Source: CAYNZV01 sp965217095 (GTDB lineage: Bacteria > Latescibacterota > UBA2968 > UBA8231). Taken from it: 64,000 bases of DNA. Shown here piece by piece: positions 1-8,965 of the stretch. The stretch covers positions 248,001-312,000 of the forward strand of contig OZ244235.1 of assembly GCA_965217095.1 (NCBI GenBank), given 5' to 3'. The position numbers were made by a program, and so were the translations under genes. Under the pieces are notes generated by a model. That model was not told where the DNA came from. It did no database searches and saw only the letters and a list, made by a program, of their open reading frames with translations. Each line of letters begins with the position of its first letter. Positions within the stretch are counted from its first letter, which is position 1.

Positions 1-395
1 ACTACACCGGCTTGAAGAGGTACGGCTTCATTATGGCGGGGGAGAAGCCGGGGTACGACGATTACCTGCCCGACAAAGGTGGCATCTGCCTAGCGGTGCT
101 GCGGCGGGACGGCTTCGTTTCGCTAGAAGCGGGAGGAACGGAGGGCCATGTCCGCACATTGCCGTTCGAACTGAACGTTTCGCGCCTATTCGTAAACGTG
201 GACGCCCCAGATGGAGAGCTGCAGGTGGAAGTTCTCGACGCAGACCGTTCGGTCGCCCGCTCCTACCCGATCAACGGCGACCTGCTGCGGGCGGAAGTAA
301 CGTGGTTCGAAGGTGGGATCGACGGTCTTCGCGGACCAACGAGCTTGCGGTTCACGCTGCGCAACGGACACCTGTATTCCTACTGGTTCGAATGA
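1..395 (+). CDS. 3' end of a beta-propeller hydrolase-like protein (partial)
   Basis: The reading frame is open from the left edge of the window to the TGA at 393-395, so only the last ~130 residues are seen. The first TTG (position 12) is probably not the start. The fragment contains LAVLRRDGFVSLEAG, then a beta-rich C-terminal module ending FTLRNGHLYSYWFE. The same order (LATSRLDGFVSLDSG followed by a module ending FYLKNAKLYSIQFR) is seen in the complete gene at 23323-24744 and in the one at 47103-48608. It is therefore the tail of another member of that family of five-bladed-propeller glycosyl-hydrolase-like proteins. The substrate is unknown. The next gene starts 38 bp downstream, so the two are probably co-transcribed. 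Confidence 0.75.
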   Translation, partial: YTGLKRYGFIMAGEKPGYDDYLPDKGGICLAVLRRDGFVSLEAGGTEGHVRTLPFELNVSRLFVNVDAPDGELQVEVLDADRSVARSYPINGDLLRAEVTWFEGGIDGLRGPTSLRFTLRNGHLYSYWFE

Positions 396-433
396 GAGGG
401 CGGGGTGTCGCTGACATAGAGGAGGTTTAGCCA

Positions 434-1537
434 ATGGAACCCACAAAACAATTCCTGCCAGTCATACGGCCACGGGCGCACAGCGTCAACCTCCTGGAAT
501 ACAGCGATGGACGACTCATGTCCACCTGGTTTACCGGCACGCATGAAGGTTTCGAGGACCAGGTTGCCGTGGCATCCATGCTGGACTCCGCGACCGGTGA
601 GTGGTCTGAGCCTTTTGTTACCTTGAGGCTGTTCCAGTACGAGGACGACTACTGGTTACCGGAGCAAACGTGTCCTATCGAAACGGAGGACGGCGCCACC
701 GTAGTCTATACCTGGGCTTCTCCCTTGAGCGGGTTCAGACTCTCGGACAGGCAATGGGGAGCGGTAACCGGTGATGCCGGTGTGAACAGCGCTTCATCCT
801 CTATCACGTATAGCAAGGTGTGGGGGAGGGGGCCGGAATTCCGTCCCTTCCGGTTTCGCCTGGAAGGCAGGACAGCGGTTGACCTCGAGTGTCTCTCCGG
901 ACGGGATGGATTCGTAGACCAGTCCGGTCTCTTCCACGGGCAACCCTTGCCGCGTGATACCGCCCAGGGTCCGGCCGGCGGCTGGCTGATTTCCTACACC
1001 TCGAGGCCCCCTCATGGGTGGTGCAGCGGTATTCTCACGGTGGCAGGAGACGGCGTCACCGCTGTCAGCAACCTTACAGATCTGTATGAGGCTCCGGGGT
1101 GCCTGGAACCCGCGCTGGCCCAACTCCCAGACGGGCGCTGGCTCTGCTATATGCGCTACGCCGGCATTGGCGGATTTGTATGGCGGTCCGAATCGTCGGA
1201 TGGTGGACGGACCTTTTCCCATCCAGCCCTCACCAATCTGCGCAACAACCATAGCAGCGTGGACATAGCCGTGGGCCAGAGCGGTCGTCTGCTCATTCTA
1301 TACAACGACAGCCACCAGCTCCGCACTCCCTTGACTCTGGGGATCTCAGAGGACGAGGGCGCTACTTTCAGGACCCGGGACATCGAGACCGAAATAGGTG
1401 AGTTCAGCTATCCCAAGTTGCACCAGACCAGGGACGGCGTCTGGAGGGCTATGTACACCTATCAGCGCGAATGCATCGCAGAGGTGCGCTTTGAGGAGGA
1501 GTGGCTATTGGACGGACGAAAGGTTATCGGTCTCTAG
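434..1537 (+). CDS. Sialidase-like (BNR/Asp-box) six-bladed propeller protein
   Basis: This 367-residue protein has the look of the exo-alpha-sialidase superfamily. An Asp box (SSDGGRTF) lies near residues 252-260, and a second weaker one (SEDEGATF) lies near 305. There is no evident signal peptide, so it may act in the cytoplasm or be exported by an unrecognised route. The start ATG is supported by an AGAGGAGG ribosome-binding site 9 bases upstream. It lies in a run of plus-strand genes (tail of a propeller hydrolase, this gene, a formylglycine-enzyme-like protein), which fits glycan processing. Family membership is fairly sure. True sialidase activity is not, because I did not trace the full Arg triad; many such proteins act on other sugars. 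Confidence 0.7.
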   Translation: MEPTKQFLPVIRPRAHSVNLLEYSDGRLMSTWFTGTHEGFEDQVAVASMLDSATGEWSEPFVTLRLFQYEDDYWLPEQTCPIETEDGATVVYTWASPLSGFRLSDRQWGAVTGDAGVNSASSSITYSKVWGRGPEFRPFRFRLEGRTAVDLECLSGRDGFVDQSGLFHGQPLPRDTAQGPAGGWLISYTSRPPHGWCSGILTVAGDGVTAVSNLTDLYEAPGCLEPALAQLPDGRWLCYMRYAGIGGFVWRSESSDGGRTFSHPALTNLRNNHSSVDIAVGQSGRLLILYNDSHQLRTPLTLGISEDEGATFRTRDIETEIGEFSYPKLHQTRDGVWRAMYTYQRECIAEVRFEEEWLLDGRKVIGL

Positions 1538-1588
1538 GAGTCGACTCGGCAAGGCCGCACCTGCAGATCATCAAGAGGAGGAGGTCCC

Positions 1589-2328
1589 ATGTCCGAACGC
1601 GTGCGCGTAGGTCCAGCCAGTGGGGGGATCTGCTGTTGAAGGAAGAGGTCTATCCTGGGGTGGAGATGGAATTTGTCTACATCCCGCCTGGTGGGTTCAT
1701 GATGGGCTCAAAAGATGGCGACAGAGACGAGAGGACCGTCCACGAAGTGGAGATCAGCCGGGGGTTCTACTTGGCTCGGTATCCGGTGACGCGAGCGCAT
1801 TGGGAAGGGGTGATGGACAACGATCCATCGAGGTCTGAAGGTCCCAACCGTCCAGTTGACTCTCTTTCATGGCAAGATGCTGCCGAGTATCTGGAAAAAC
1901 TGAACGCTGTCGCAAACGGGCGACAGTATCGAATGCCAACGGAGGCGGAGTGGGAATACGCCTGCCGGGCGGGGACAACGACTGTGTTCAGTTTCGGCGA
2001 CGATGACGAGGCACTGGCGTTGTATGCGTGGTACAGGGATAACAGCGGATTCCAAACCCAGGAAGTTGGGCTCAAGCAACCGAATGCTTGGGGCCTGTGT
2101 GACATGCATGGCAACGTTTGGGAGTGGTGCCTGGATTGGTATGATGAGGAGTATTATGCGGAAAGTCCCCGGTGCGATCCCCAGGGACCGCCCGAGGGCA
2201 CATCCCGCGTGTTGCGGGGTGGTTCGTGGGACAACGGCCCGGACGGTCTGCACGCCGCGAGCCGCAACAGATTCCGCCCCGTTTTCAGGAGCTCGTCTTT
2301 TGGCTTTCGCTGCGCGAGGACTTCTTGA
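1589..2328 (+). CDS. Formylglycine-generating-enzyme-like (SUMF1/FGE-sulfatase domain) protein, frameshifted near its start
   Basis: The body reads MEFVYIPPGGFMMGS, MPTEAEWEYACRAG, GLCDMHGNVWEWC, VLRGGSWD and FGFRCA, the standard landmarks of the SUMF1 fold, over about 220 residues. The best start is the ATG at 1589, preceded by AAGAGGAGGAGG, but that frame gives only MSERVRVGPASGGICC and then TGA (1637-1639). The domain lies in the next frame. The two frames meet at a run of six G (1622-1627), so one base lost or gained there would restore a continuous ~246-residue protein. Without that, translation would need the TTG at 1636 or the ATG at 1666. The two active-site cysteines of true FGE, which lie between the GGS(W/Y) motif and the C-terminal GFRCA, are absent, so it is unlikely to be a classical sulfatase-activating enzyme. 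Confidence 0.8.
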
Positions 2329-5278
2329 GGACAAGGCACCGGCATGCCTGGCGAGCCTGCTACTGGCCTTGGCCGTTTGGAGTGGTACGGCCAAGGGGAG
2401 TGATATTCCGCTCGAAGAGGTGGTCCAATCACCGCTATTGCTGCGCTGGCAGTTGCCCGCTTATACCAACTATGCACTAGAGGAGTACAGGAACTATCCC
2501 AACCACACCTTCCCCTATCGAGACACCCCCAAAACCCGCTACGACGCCCTCGGCAATTATCTGATAACCGGTTATGATCTTTATCGCTGGAGCGAAATCC
2601 GCACCGAGGGCTTGAAGTACGGCAGCTCCGTTTTCAAGGATACGGAGTTGGCTGGCTGGATCACGGTGTTCGACCACGTGGTGGCAGGTCACGATGGGTA
2701 CGGCAACTGGGGCTACAAACTCATCGTCGGCGATGCGCTGCCCGCACGCTTCACGCCTCTGACCCTGTCGAAGGTGAATTTTCATGGGACGCGTTTTGAC
2801 CTGGCTGTCCCGCACCTGGACTTCACCGTCCTCGCGTCGCGGGTGGAACGGCCCAAAGACGCGGTCGCCGTGTACGACGATGCATTTCGACCCCTGATCC
2901 ATCATGCGGACGATTCCACCATGCTGCTGGGTACTCGGGCACAAACGAACCTCGGCGCCTTGCGGTTGGGCTTGAATTGGGTGAATCAGCACGTCTACCA
3001 GAGCACCCGAACCACCGGCAACAGCCTCAAGGGCAGGCTTAAGCCGGACCAGCCGATGATGGACTGGATTCTGGTGCGCTTCAGAGACGATTCGCCCGAC
3101 GATGGCGTCGGCGGTGCTGCGGTGCAGGATCTTCAGCTGGTGGTCAATGGCGAGACGCGGCCCGACCTCGTGCCCCAGGTGATCAGCCACCTCGGCGAAC
3201 CCCCGACTCAGGTGGGGTTTGTCTCGGCAATCACGGGCGCTTTCACTCCCTTGCCGTACAACCGATTCACCGCTTCTACGGCCGCCATCCCTTACTTCAA
3301 TGAACTCTACTATCGCGATCGCGACTACCCGCAATTTGCGGATTACCTCACACGTCTGGATCACGAGGCTGGGATCGATGTCGGCAGGCAGGCCAATGTT
3401 TCCGGCCTTGAGTCCATCTATACGATAGAATCTCCACGGCAGATGCTGCAGGCCGATGGCGAGAAACAGATCGTATTTCTTTTCGACCTTTCCCGGGAAC
3501 CGGCCGTCCAGTCCGTGGCGGTGGAAGCCCTGTTGGCCAACGACTATCTGGTGGACGTGGCCATGTTGTACCCCAAATCGGCAGCGGCGCCGTTCTACGC
3601 CGACCGCTTTGCCGCCACCTACTACCACACCGTGAAGCGTGCCAAAGGCAATGTTGGCGATTTCTCGAACCTACGCCGGGTACGCTTCGATGTCGGGGAG
3701 AATACCGGCAACTTCGTCTACAGTACCGACGCCAACCTCGTGCTTCCCGGTATCGAAGTCTCGGCCGAGTACGCGCGCTCGAGCGTCTACTCCCGCTATC
3801 CCGCCCGGGTCGACGGACGGCCCGCCTTCGATAGCTCGCCGCGTTTTGCCGATGGTGGTGCGGCCTACTTCGTCAACGCTGTTCACCGTTTTGGGCGCGG
3901 TCTGATCGGCGCTGAACTGTTTTCTATCGATCCCGACTACCAGACCGAGATGCGCTCTTTTCTCCACTTCGAAAGCCCCTTGTTGCTGAGCCATCTGGAC
4001 GGTTTGCTCAACGACTACATGTACTGGCAGCTGGTGGATGACAACGAGGATGGGGATCGCTATCCCGACATCAAACACGGCAACGCACCGGGCATCCCCC
4101 CGGACCGCATCGGCACCGACCTGGACGGGGTCTGGGTGAATCAGGACACGGACAACGACGGGGCCCCTGACACCAATCGCAATCTGAACCGGCTGCCAGA
4201 CTACGAAGAGCCGTTTCTGATGTTTGATGTGGAGCCCAACACCTACGCGTACGGACTGGACCGCAACAACAACGACGAGCCGGACCATCGCGAAGACGAC
4301 CCCGAGGTAGACTACCCCTACGAGCACGACGAGCGCGGGTACCACCTGTTTGGGCAGTGGAACCTGACACAGCACTGGTATGCCGCCGCCGGCCGCTACG
4401 ACATTGAGGAGATCGCGGGGGGCGGACACAACCTCGCGACCTATGGCCAAGTGAGCTACCGGCGGCAGGGGGAGGGAGGACTCAAAAGCCTGTTCTTCGA
4501 GTCCAGCTTGCGCCGGGTGCAGGACGACATCCCCGACGAGATCATGGTGTTTGATGACGATACCGGCCCGCGGGATATTCGCTTCGCCCGCGAGGGTATA
4601 AGCTTTCTACGGCCTGTGCAACGGGGTTTCGGCCTGCCCGTGCACCTAGTACTGGAGATCCTGCCGGATCAGCTATTCTACCGGGACAGCACAGTGAGCG
4701 ACACCTACTTGTCCATGCGCGTCACGCCCCATTCATCCCTGGAAATCGCGCAGAAGCTGCGCCGCCGTTTCAACTGGCAGGAAGGTGGCCGGGCGCCAGG
4801 GGGCTTCTTCCAACGCCGGCGAAGCGTCGACTTCTGGACCTCGGTCAGCCAAATCCGGTACGCCTTTCACTGGGGCAGCTTGGTGGTGATGCCCCAGTAC
4901 AAGTTGCTGTTGTTGCGCCTGGTTGATCGGGAGCGGGAGGTGCGCCTGCAATCCGAACTGCGCTCCGTGCCCATTCTGCGCGCCGAGTATCCGCTGCTGG
5001 CCCGAACCCACCTACGGGTCGGCATCCAAGGTCTGGGACCGCTGCCGTATCGACGCCGCGACGACACCTCCCCCCGCAACAGCTTCAAACAGCACACCAC
5101 GTTTGTTTCTCTTACCAACCGCACGCCTTACTTTGGCTACGATCTCGTAACCCTTGTAGGGTTGAACTCTGACAAAATCAGCTACGACTCACCGTTTCTG
5201 GACGACCGCAATATCCACACATGGACTTTCTTCGTGCGGGTGCTCGTCGGTTTTACTGAATTCGGCCGCCCGATTTGA
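2300..5278 (+). CDS. Large secreted or outer-membrane protein with Ca-binding-like Asp/Asn repeats
   Basis: I propose the TTG at 2300 as start: it has AGGAG at 2287-2291, overlaps the previous gene by 29 bp, and puts a hydrophobic signal segment (PACLASLLLALAVWSGTAKG) at the N-terminus of a ~992-residue protein. No ATG start gives a better one. The middle (plus-strand ~4030-4310) is rich in DNEDGDRYPD, DTDNDGAPDTN and DRNNNDEPD, which resemble the calcium-binding loops of thrombospondin type 3/dockerin-like repeats. The C-terminal ~330 residues alternate aromatic and polar residues as in a beta-barrel, and the chain ends near FTEFGRPI. I do not recognise a named family. An outer-membrane protein with an extracellular domain is the likeliest reading. 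Confidence 0.6.
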   Translation: MAFAARGLLEDKAPACLASLLLALAVWSGTAKGSDIPLEEVVQSPLLLRWQLPAYTNYALEEYRNYPNHTFPYRDTPKTRYDALGNYLITGYDLYRWSEIRTEGLKYGSSVFKDTELAGWITVFDHVVAGHDGYGNWGYKLIVGDALPARFTPLTLSKVNFHGTRFDLAVPHLDFTVLASRVERPKDAVAVYDDAFRPLIHHADDSTMLLGTRAQTNLGALRLGLNWVNQHVYQSTRTTGNSLKGRLKPDQPMMDWILVRFRDDSPDDGVGGAAVQDLQLVVNGETRPDLVPQVISHLGEPPTQVGFVSAITGAFTPLPYNRFTASTAAIPYFNELYYRDRDYPQFADYLTRLDHEAGIDVGRQANVSGLESIYTIESPRQMLQADGEKQIVFLFDLSREPAVQSVAVEALLANDYLVDVAMLYPKSAAAPFYADRFAATYYHTVKRAKGNVGDFSNLRRVRFDVGENTGNFVYSTDANLVLPGIEVSAEYARSSVYSRYPARVDGRPAFDSSPRFADGGAAYFVNAVHRFGRGLIGAELFSIDPDYQTEMRSFLHFESPLLLSHLDGLLNDYMYWQLVDDNEDGDRYPDIKHGNAPGIPPDRIGTDLDGVWVNQDTDNDGAPDTNRNLNRLPDYEEPFLMFDVEPNTYAYGLDRNNNDEPDHREDDPEVDYPYEHDERGYHLFGQWNLTQHWYAAAGRYDIEEIAGGGHNLATYGQVSYRRQGEGGLKSLFFESSLRRVQDDIPDEIMVFDDDTGPRDIRFAREGISFLRPVQRGFGLPVHLVLEILPDQLFYRDSTVSDTYLSMRVTPHSSLEIAQKLRRRFNWQEGGRAPGGFFQRRRSVDFWTSVSQIRYAFHWGSLVVMPQYKLLLLRLVDREREVRLQSELRSVPILRAEYPLLARTHLRVGIQGLGPLPYRRRDDTSPRNSFKQHTTFVSLTNRTPYFGYDLVTLVGLNSDKISYDSPFLDDRNIHTWTFFVRVLVGFTEFGRPI

Positions 5279-5592
5279 GCTCGCACCCGGCTGATGGGAA
5301 CCCGGTCAGCGGATTGGCCGGCAGTACGAAATCGAATCCGATGGAGGTAGAAAATGCCCTGTGGAGGTGATAGTCATGGGTATTGTTGAAGGACCTGGCC
5401 TGGACGCCGGTCTTGCGGGGCACTGGAAGCTGCACGGCGATTGTCAAGACTGCTCTGGAAACGAGAACCACGGGAGTGCTTACGGGGCGGACTTGGCCGC
5501 CCGAGGGCCCGGGAGCAGGCCGGACACGGCCGCTCGCTTTGATGGCCGACGGGCGCAGATCGAGGTGCCCAACAGCCCGTCTCTGGACCTAG

Positions 5593-5613
5593 CCTGAACT
5601 ATTCATGAATCTG
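5593..5613 (+). repeat. Left terminal inverted repeat of the IS1380-type element
   Basis: CCTGAACTATTCATGAATCTG matches the right end in CCTG, then TATTCA, then AA, with three differing bases between. The match fades after about 17 bases. Confidence 0.8.
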
Positions 5614-5775
5614 CTCGACCGCGAGAGTTTGATGAGCCGGTGAAGAAACTGGACGTTTTTGGTAAAAGTTTGACGGCATCACGATGTGCTGGCCTCTTGG
5701 GGTGTAGAGAGGGCAGGTGACTCCCCTTGGTCGTGCGATCTGTGATGGATGTATTTGGGCTTCATCGCAAACCAA

Positions 5776-7104
5776 CTACGCCGTGTCGAGGTTGAAGACG
5801 ATCATCCTCATCAAGTCCTTGAGGGACGACGTCGGAAAATGGAAGCGCACCTTGGTGGCTTGCTCCCGCACTCTGGCGCCGATTTTGAGGACGCGGAGTT
5901 GAATCGTGTCGAAGTTAGACTTCGTCCATTGGGTGCCGTGCATGCCGATATGTTTGATCGCGTGCAGCAGCACGTAGGCGGCGCTGTGTAGGAAGAGGCG
6001 GAACTGATTGGCTGGAAATCGATGACAGGAAGTGCGGTCGGAGTGCAGGAAGGTCTTGTGATTCTTGATTAAACCTTCCGTGCGTCCGCGAGCGCAGTAG
6101 ACTTTCTCGTAGAGAAACTTGGGCGTTCGGTTGCCGATGTTGGTCACCACAAAGCGCGGGTTGGCTTTTCCTTCCGTGATTTCCGCCTTCAAGATGATCT
6201 GGCGCGGGCGGCTCCAGCTACCGGCCTGATAATCGAACTCTGTAAAGAGCCGAACCGGCTCTTCGCGCTGCTCCGCCAGGACCGCCGCCTGCTCCATCAG
6301 CGGTGCGCCGAGTGCGTTGAGCTTCGTGTTGACCGCCTGTCCCAGAATGAAATCTATGCCGTATTCGTCGCACAGGTCGTGCACCTTCGGGGCGCTGAAG
6401 TGCGAGTCGCCCCGCAAGCAGATCCGCACGTGCGGCCAGGCCATCAATAGATGATCCAGCACCCGCCTGAGAATCGCCGCGGCCTCGCTGCCACGGATTC
6501 TACGACCGGGTCGCAGAATGGTCGTGATCAACTTGCCCGTCTGGCCTTCGTAGAGATGGACGGGCATGTAGCAATACTCGTCATAGTAGGCGTGGAACAA
6601 CGTCAGTTGCTGTGAGCCGTGCGTGGGATCGTCCGTGTCGTCGATGTCCAAGATGATCTTCCTGGGCGGCTTGTCGTAGGACTCGATGAAGGTTTCCAGC
6701 AACGCCAGCCCGATTCGGTAGAGCTCCGTGCGGCTGACACTGTTTTCTAAACGAGACATGGTCGGTTGGCTGGCGAGATCGTCTCCCGTTACGGGCAGTC
6801 GATCGCAGGCGGCCTTCAGACCCGGATCTGAACGCAAGTCGTTGCTGTCATTGGCGTCCTCGTAGCCGCAGGCTATCTGGAACACGCGCTGCCTGATGAG
6901 GTCGGTATAGGTATGGTCGATATAGCTTTGATGTCGGTGATCCGACAACGCCTCTACGATTCGGTCCACGATTCCTATCTTGGATTCGGCCTGCCGGAGC
7001 AGCAGGACGCCGCCGTCGCTGGTAGTCATGCCGCCGTCAAAATCGGCCTCGATTTTCCTGCCCGAAATGCTTGCAAAGGAGAGCGTCTTCTGCGAACTTT
7101 CCAT
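5776..7104 (-). CDS. IS1380-family transposase
   Basis: A 442-residue DDE transposase that cuts and pastes its own element. I chose the ATG at 7104 because GAGGA lies just upstream (GAAAGAGGACACCGCG); a longer frame to 7185 has no ribosome-binding site. Recognisable blocks are DFDGGMTTSDGGVLLLRQAE at the N-terminus, ILDIDDTDDPTHGSQQLT with the first catalytic Asp region, ICLRGDSHFSAPKVHDLCD with the second, and RGRTEGLIKNHK...SDRTSCHRFPANQFRL near the C-terminus, all typical of the IS1380 group. No frameshift is seen, so the element may still be active. Confidence 0.93.
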   Translation of the reverse strand: MESSQKTLSFASISGRKIEADFDGGMTTSDGGVLLLRQAESKIGIVDRIVEALSDHRHQSYIDHTYTDLIRQRVFQIACGYEDANDSNDLRSDPGLKAACDRLPVTGDDLASQPTMSRLENSVSRTELYRIGLALLETFIESYDKPPRKIILDIDDTDDPTHGSQQLTLFHAYYDEYCYMPVHLYEGQTGKLITTILRPGRRIRGSEAAAILRRVLDHLLMAWPHVRICLRGDSHFSAPKVHDLCDEYGIDFILGQAVNTKLNALGAPLMEQAAVLAEQREEPVRLFTEFDYQAGSWSRPRQIILKAEITEGKANPRFVVTNIGNRTPKFLYEKVYCARGRTEGLIKNHKTFLHSDRTSCHRFPANQFRLFLHSAAYVLLHAIKHIGMHGTQWTKSNFDTIQLRVLKIGARVREQATKVRFHFPTSSLKDLMRMIVFNLDTA

Positions 7105-7187
7105 CGCGGTGTCCTCTTTCGTGGTTGTTCTTTGTGTGTGTAACCCTAACGTAGGGCAAAACAACCAAGTTGTACAAGAGGTCACCG

Positions 7188-7209
7188 CATTTTTTGTGAA
7201 TAATCCAGG
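7188..7209 (-). repeat. Right terminal inverted repeat of the IS1380-type element
   Basis: Read on the minus strand this starts CCTGGATTATTCACAAAA and pairs with the left end. The element stops at GG (7208-7209), next to TTAG of the host gene. Confidence 0.8.
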
Positions 7210-8634
7210 TTAGGCAGCGGCGATTTCTCCATCGCGGCATGGGTCGAGACCGAAGCTGAGCTGGATGATGTCATTGGCGACATCGTTAGCAAGTACGACC
7301 CGAACGCCCGCAAGGGATTCAACCTCAACGTCGTGCACAACGCCTCGATGATCACGACAACAGCTAACTACCGCCACGTGCACTTCGGCATTGACGACGC
7401 CCGACTCTCGAGCTGGCAGGACTGTGGACGACCGGGCGAGGCCGTCATGGTATGTGCCCTGGCGGTGCACGATGGACACCTGTACGCGGGGACCTACGAG
7501 TACGGAGCCGAACGCACAGGCCATGTCTACCGCTATGACGGTGATGGCCGGTGGATCGACTGCGGCAGCCCGGACGGGGCCAATGCGGTGATGGCTTTGT
7601 GTGTTCATCAGGGCGACCTGTGCGCCGGCACGGCGTGCCATTATGGCAACGGCTCGAGGCTGCCGAATTCTCCCAACCTCGACCCGGGAGGACGCGTCCA
7701 TCGGTACATGGGTGGGACCGACTGGGCAGACTGCGGCAAGCTGGGCAAGGTGAATGATATCTACGCCCTGGGTGTGTTCCGCGGCCAGCTCTATGGCACG
7801 AGCATGTACCAGCCGGAGGTGTTTCGGCTCGAGGACGACCACAAGTGGGCCTCCTGTGGCCTACCCGGCGGGCAGGGGTCGATGGCTCTGGGCGTGTGGA
7901 ACGGCAGCCTCTACGTCACGACCAACAGCAATGTCACCGGTGTAGGAACCGCCGGCGTCTGGCGCTACCTGGGCCAGACCGACTGGGAGCACTGCGGTGA
8001 GCAGCCGGGCGAGGTCCAGACGTATTCCATTGCACTCTACCAGGGCGACATGCACGTCGGCACCTGGCCGAGCGCCACCGTCTGGCGTTATGAAGGCGAC
8101 AGGCAATGGCGCAACGTCGGACGTATGGGGCAAGAGAAGGAAGTCATGTCCATGGCCGTGTACAACGGCAAGCTCTATTGCGGCACGCTGCCGTTGGCCC
8201 AGGTCTACCGCTACGATGGCGTCGGCGATTGGGGTCTGGTGGGCCAGTTGGACCACACACCGGATGTGGAATACCGCCGCGTGTGGTCGATGGCCGTATA
8301 TCAGGGGAAGCTGTTCGGCGGCACGTTGCCTTCGGGACATGTCCATTGTATGGAAGCGGGCAAGAGCGCCACCATGGACTGCGAGTTGCCCCCGGGCTGG
8401 CACCATCTGGTCGCAGTTAAAGGCGGCAATCGCCTGACACTTTCTTTGGACGGCGAACCTGTGGCCACTTCCACGCCCTTTGACCCCGGGCAGTACGACA
8501 TCTCCAACGACAAGCCGCTTTATATCGGCTTCGGCGCTCACGATTATTTCAATGGCTGCCTAAGTGACCTGCGGCTCTACAACCGTGCGCTATCAGATGC
8601 TGAGGTGAAAGCGCTCTTTGAGGAGCCGTGGTGA

Positions 8635-8955
8635 AGGCACCGATTCTGGGCATCCACATTGCCGGTGCAGCGGCTACCCGGTATGATCTCGAATCTGACC
8701 CTGGCACAAGCGAAAGAGCGCATCGGCGGCAGAATGCCCCTCGAAGGGGGGGTCCAGGATGGAGACTTCTATCAGCTGGAACCGGAGGAGATGGTACGGG
8801 TCGTGGAGGAAACCGTGAGCATGGGCAAACCGGGCGGCTGTTTCGTCTTGTCGCCAACGTCAGCCCCGAGCACCATCCCGACGTTGGACGAGAGGAATAT
8901 CGCCAACTACAAAGCCTTCATCGAAACCGGGATGCGACTGGCCTCATACGATTGA
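8635..8955 (+). pseudogene. C-terminal fragment of a uroporphyrinogen-decarboxylase-like (MtaA/UroD fold) protein
   Basis: Only about 100 residues remain, in the same frame as the preceding gene and directly after its stop. They read ISNLTLAQAKERIGGRMPLEGG, then EEMVRVVEETVSMGKPGGCFVLSPTSAPSTIP and a closing helix. This is the last third of the UroD barrel, where the catabolic members of this family end with a GGxxLSP-type motif. The ~250 N-terminal residues with the substrate and cofactor site are missing. Possible starts are TTG 8659 or ATG 8680, but a functional enzyme is unlikely. It is probably the remnant of a deletion. The next gene begins 11 bp downstream. Confidence 0.6.
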
Positions 8956-8965
8956 GAGAACTGTC

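Larger units (their letters stand above)
5593..7209. mobile_element. IS1380-family insertion sequence, complete
   Basis: This 1617 bp element is bounded by imperfect terminal inverted repeats. The left end starts CCTGAACTATTCATGAA and the right end, reverse-complemented, starts CCTGGATTATTCACAAA. It contains one transposase gene on the minus strand. The flanks are CTAG (5589-5592) and TTAG (7210-7213), an imperfect 4-bp or perfect 3-bp (TAG) target duplication. The host gene's frame is restored if the element and one flank copy are removed. Length, end sequence and transposase type all fit IS1380-family elements. The intact transposase and nearly intact host halves suggest a recent insertion. 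Confidence 0.9.
5376..8634 (+). pseudogene. LamG-like domain with inserted beta-propeller, gene interrupted by an IS element
   Basis: The 5' part (ATG 5376, GGAGGTG ribosome-binding site at 5362-5368) encodes a concanavalin-like start: GHWKLHGDCQDCSGNENHG, AARFDGRRAQIEVPNSPSLDL. The frame is cut at 5592 by the IS and resumes at 7213 as GSGDFSIAAWVETE, which is the natural continuation of a LamG domain. After removal of the element the protein would be about 545 residues. Between the two halves of the LamG fold lie ~300 residues of seven or so repeats of the type MALxVHxGxLYAGT...VYRYDG.GxWxxCG, a kelch-like propeller. The LamG fold then finishes with GWHHLVAVKGGNRLTLSLDGEP and FNGCLSDLRLYNRALSDAEV. 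No signal peptide is seen. As it stands the gene cannot make the full protein. Confidence 0.85.

Noticed and set aside
2477..3628. Long open frame of 383 codons on the minus strand
   Set aside because: It is fully antisense to the large secreted protein at 2300-5278, lacks a ribosome-binding site and has shadow-type composition rich in His, Val and Arg.
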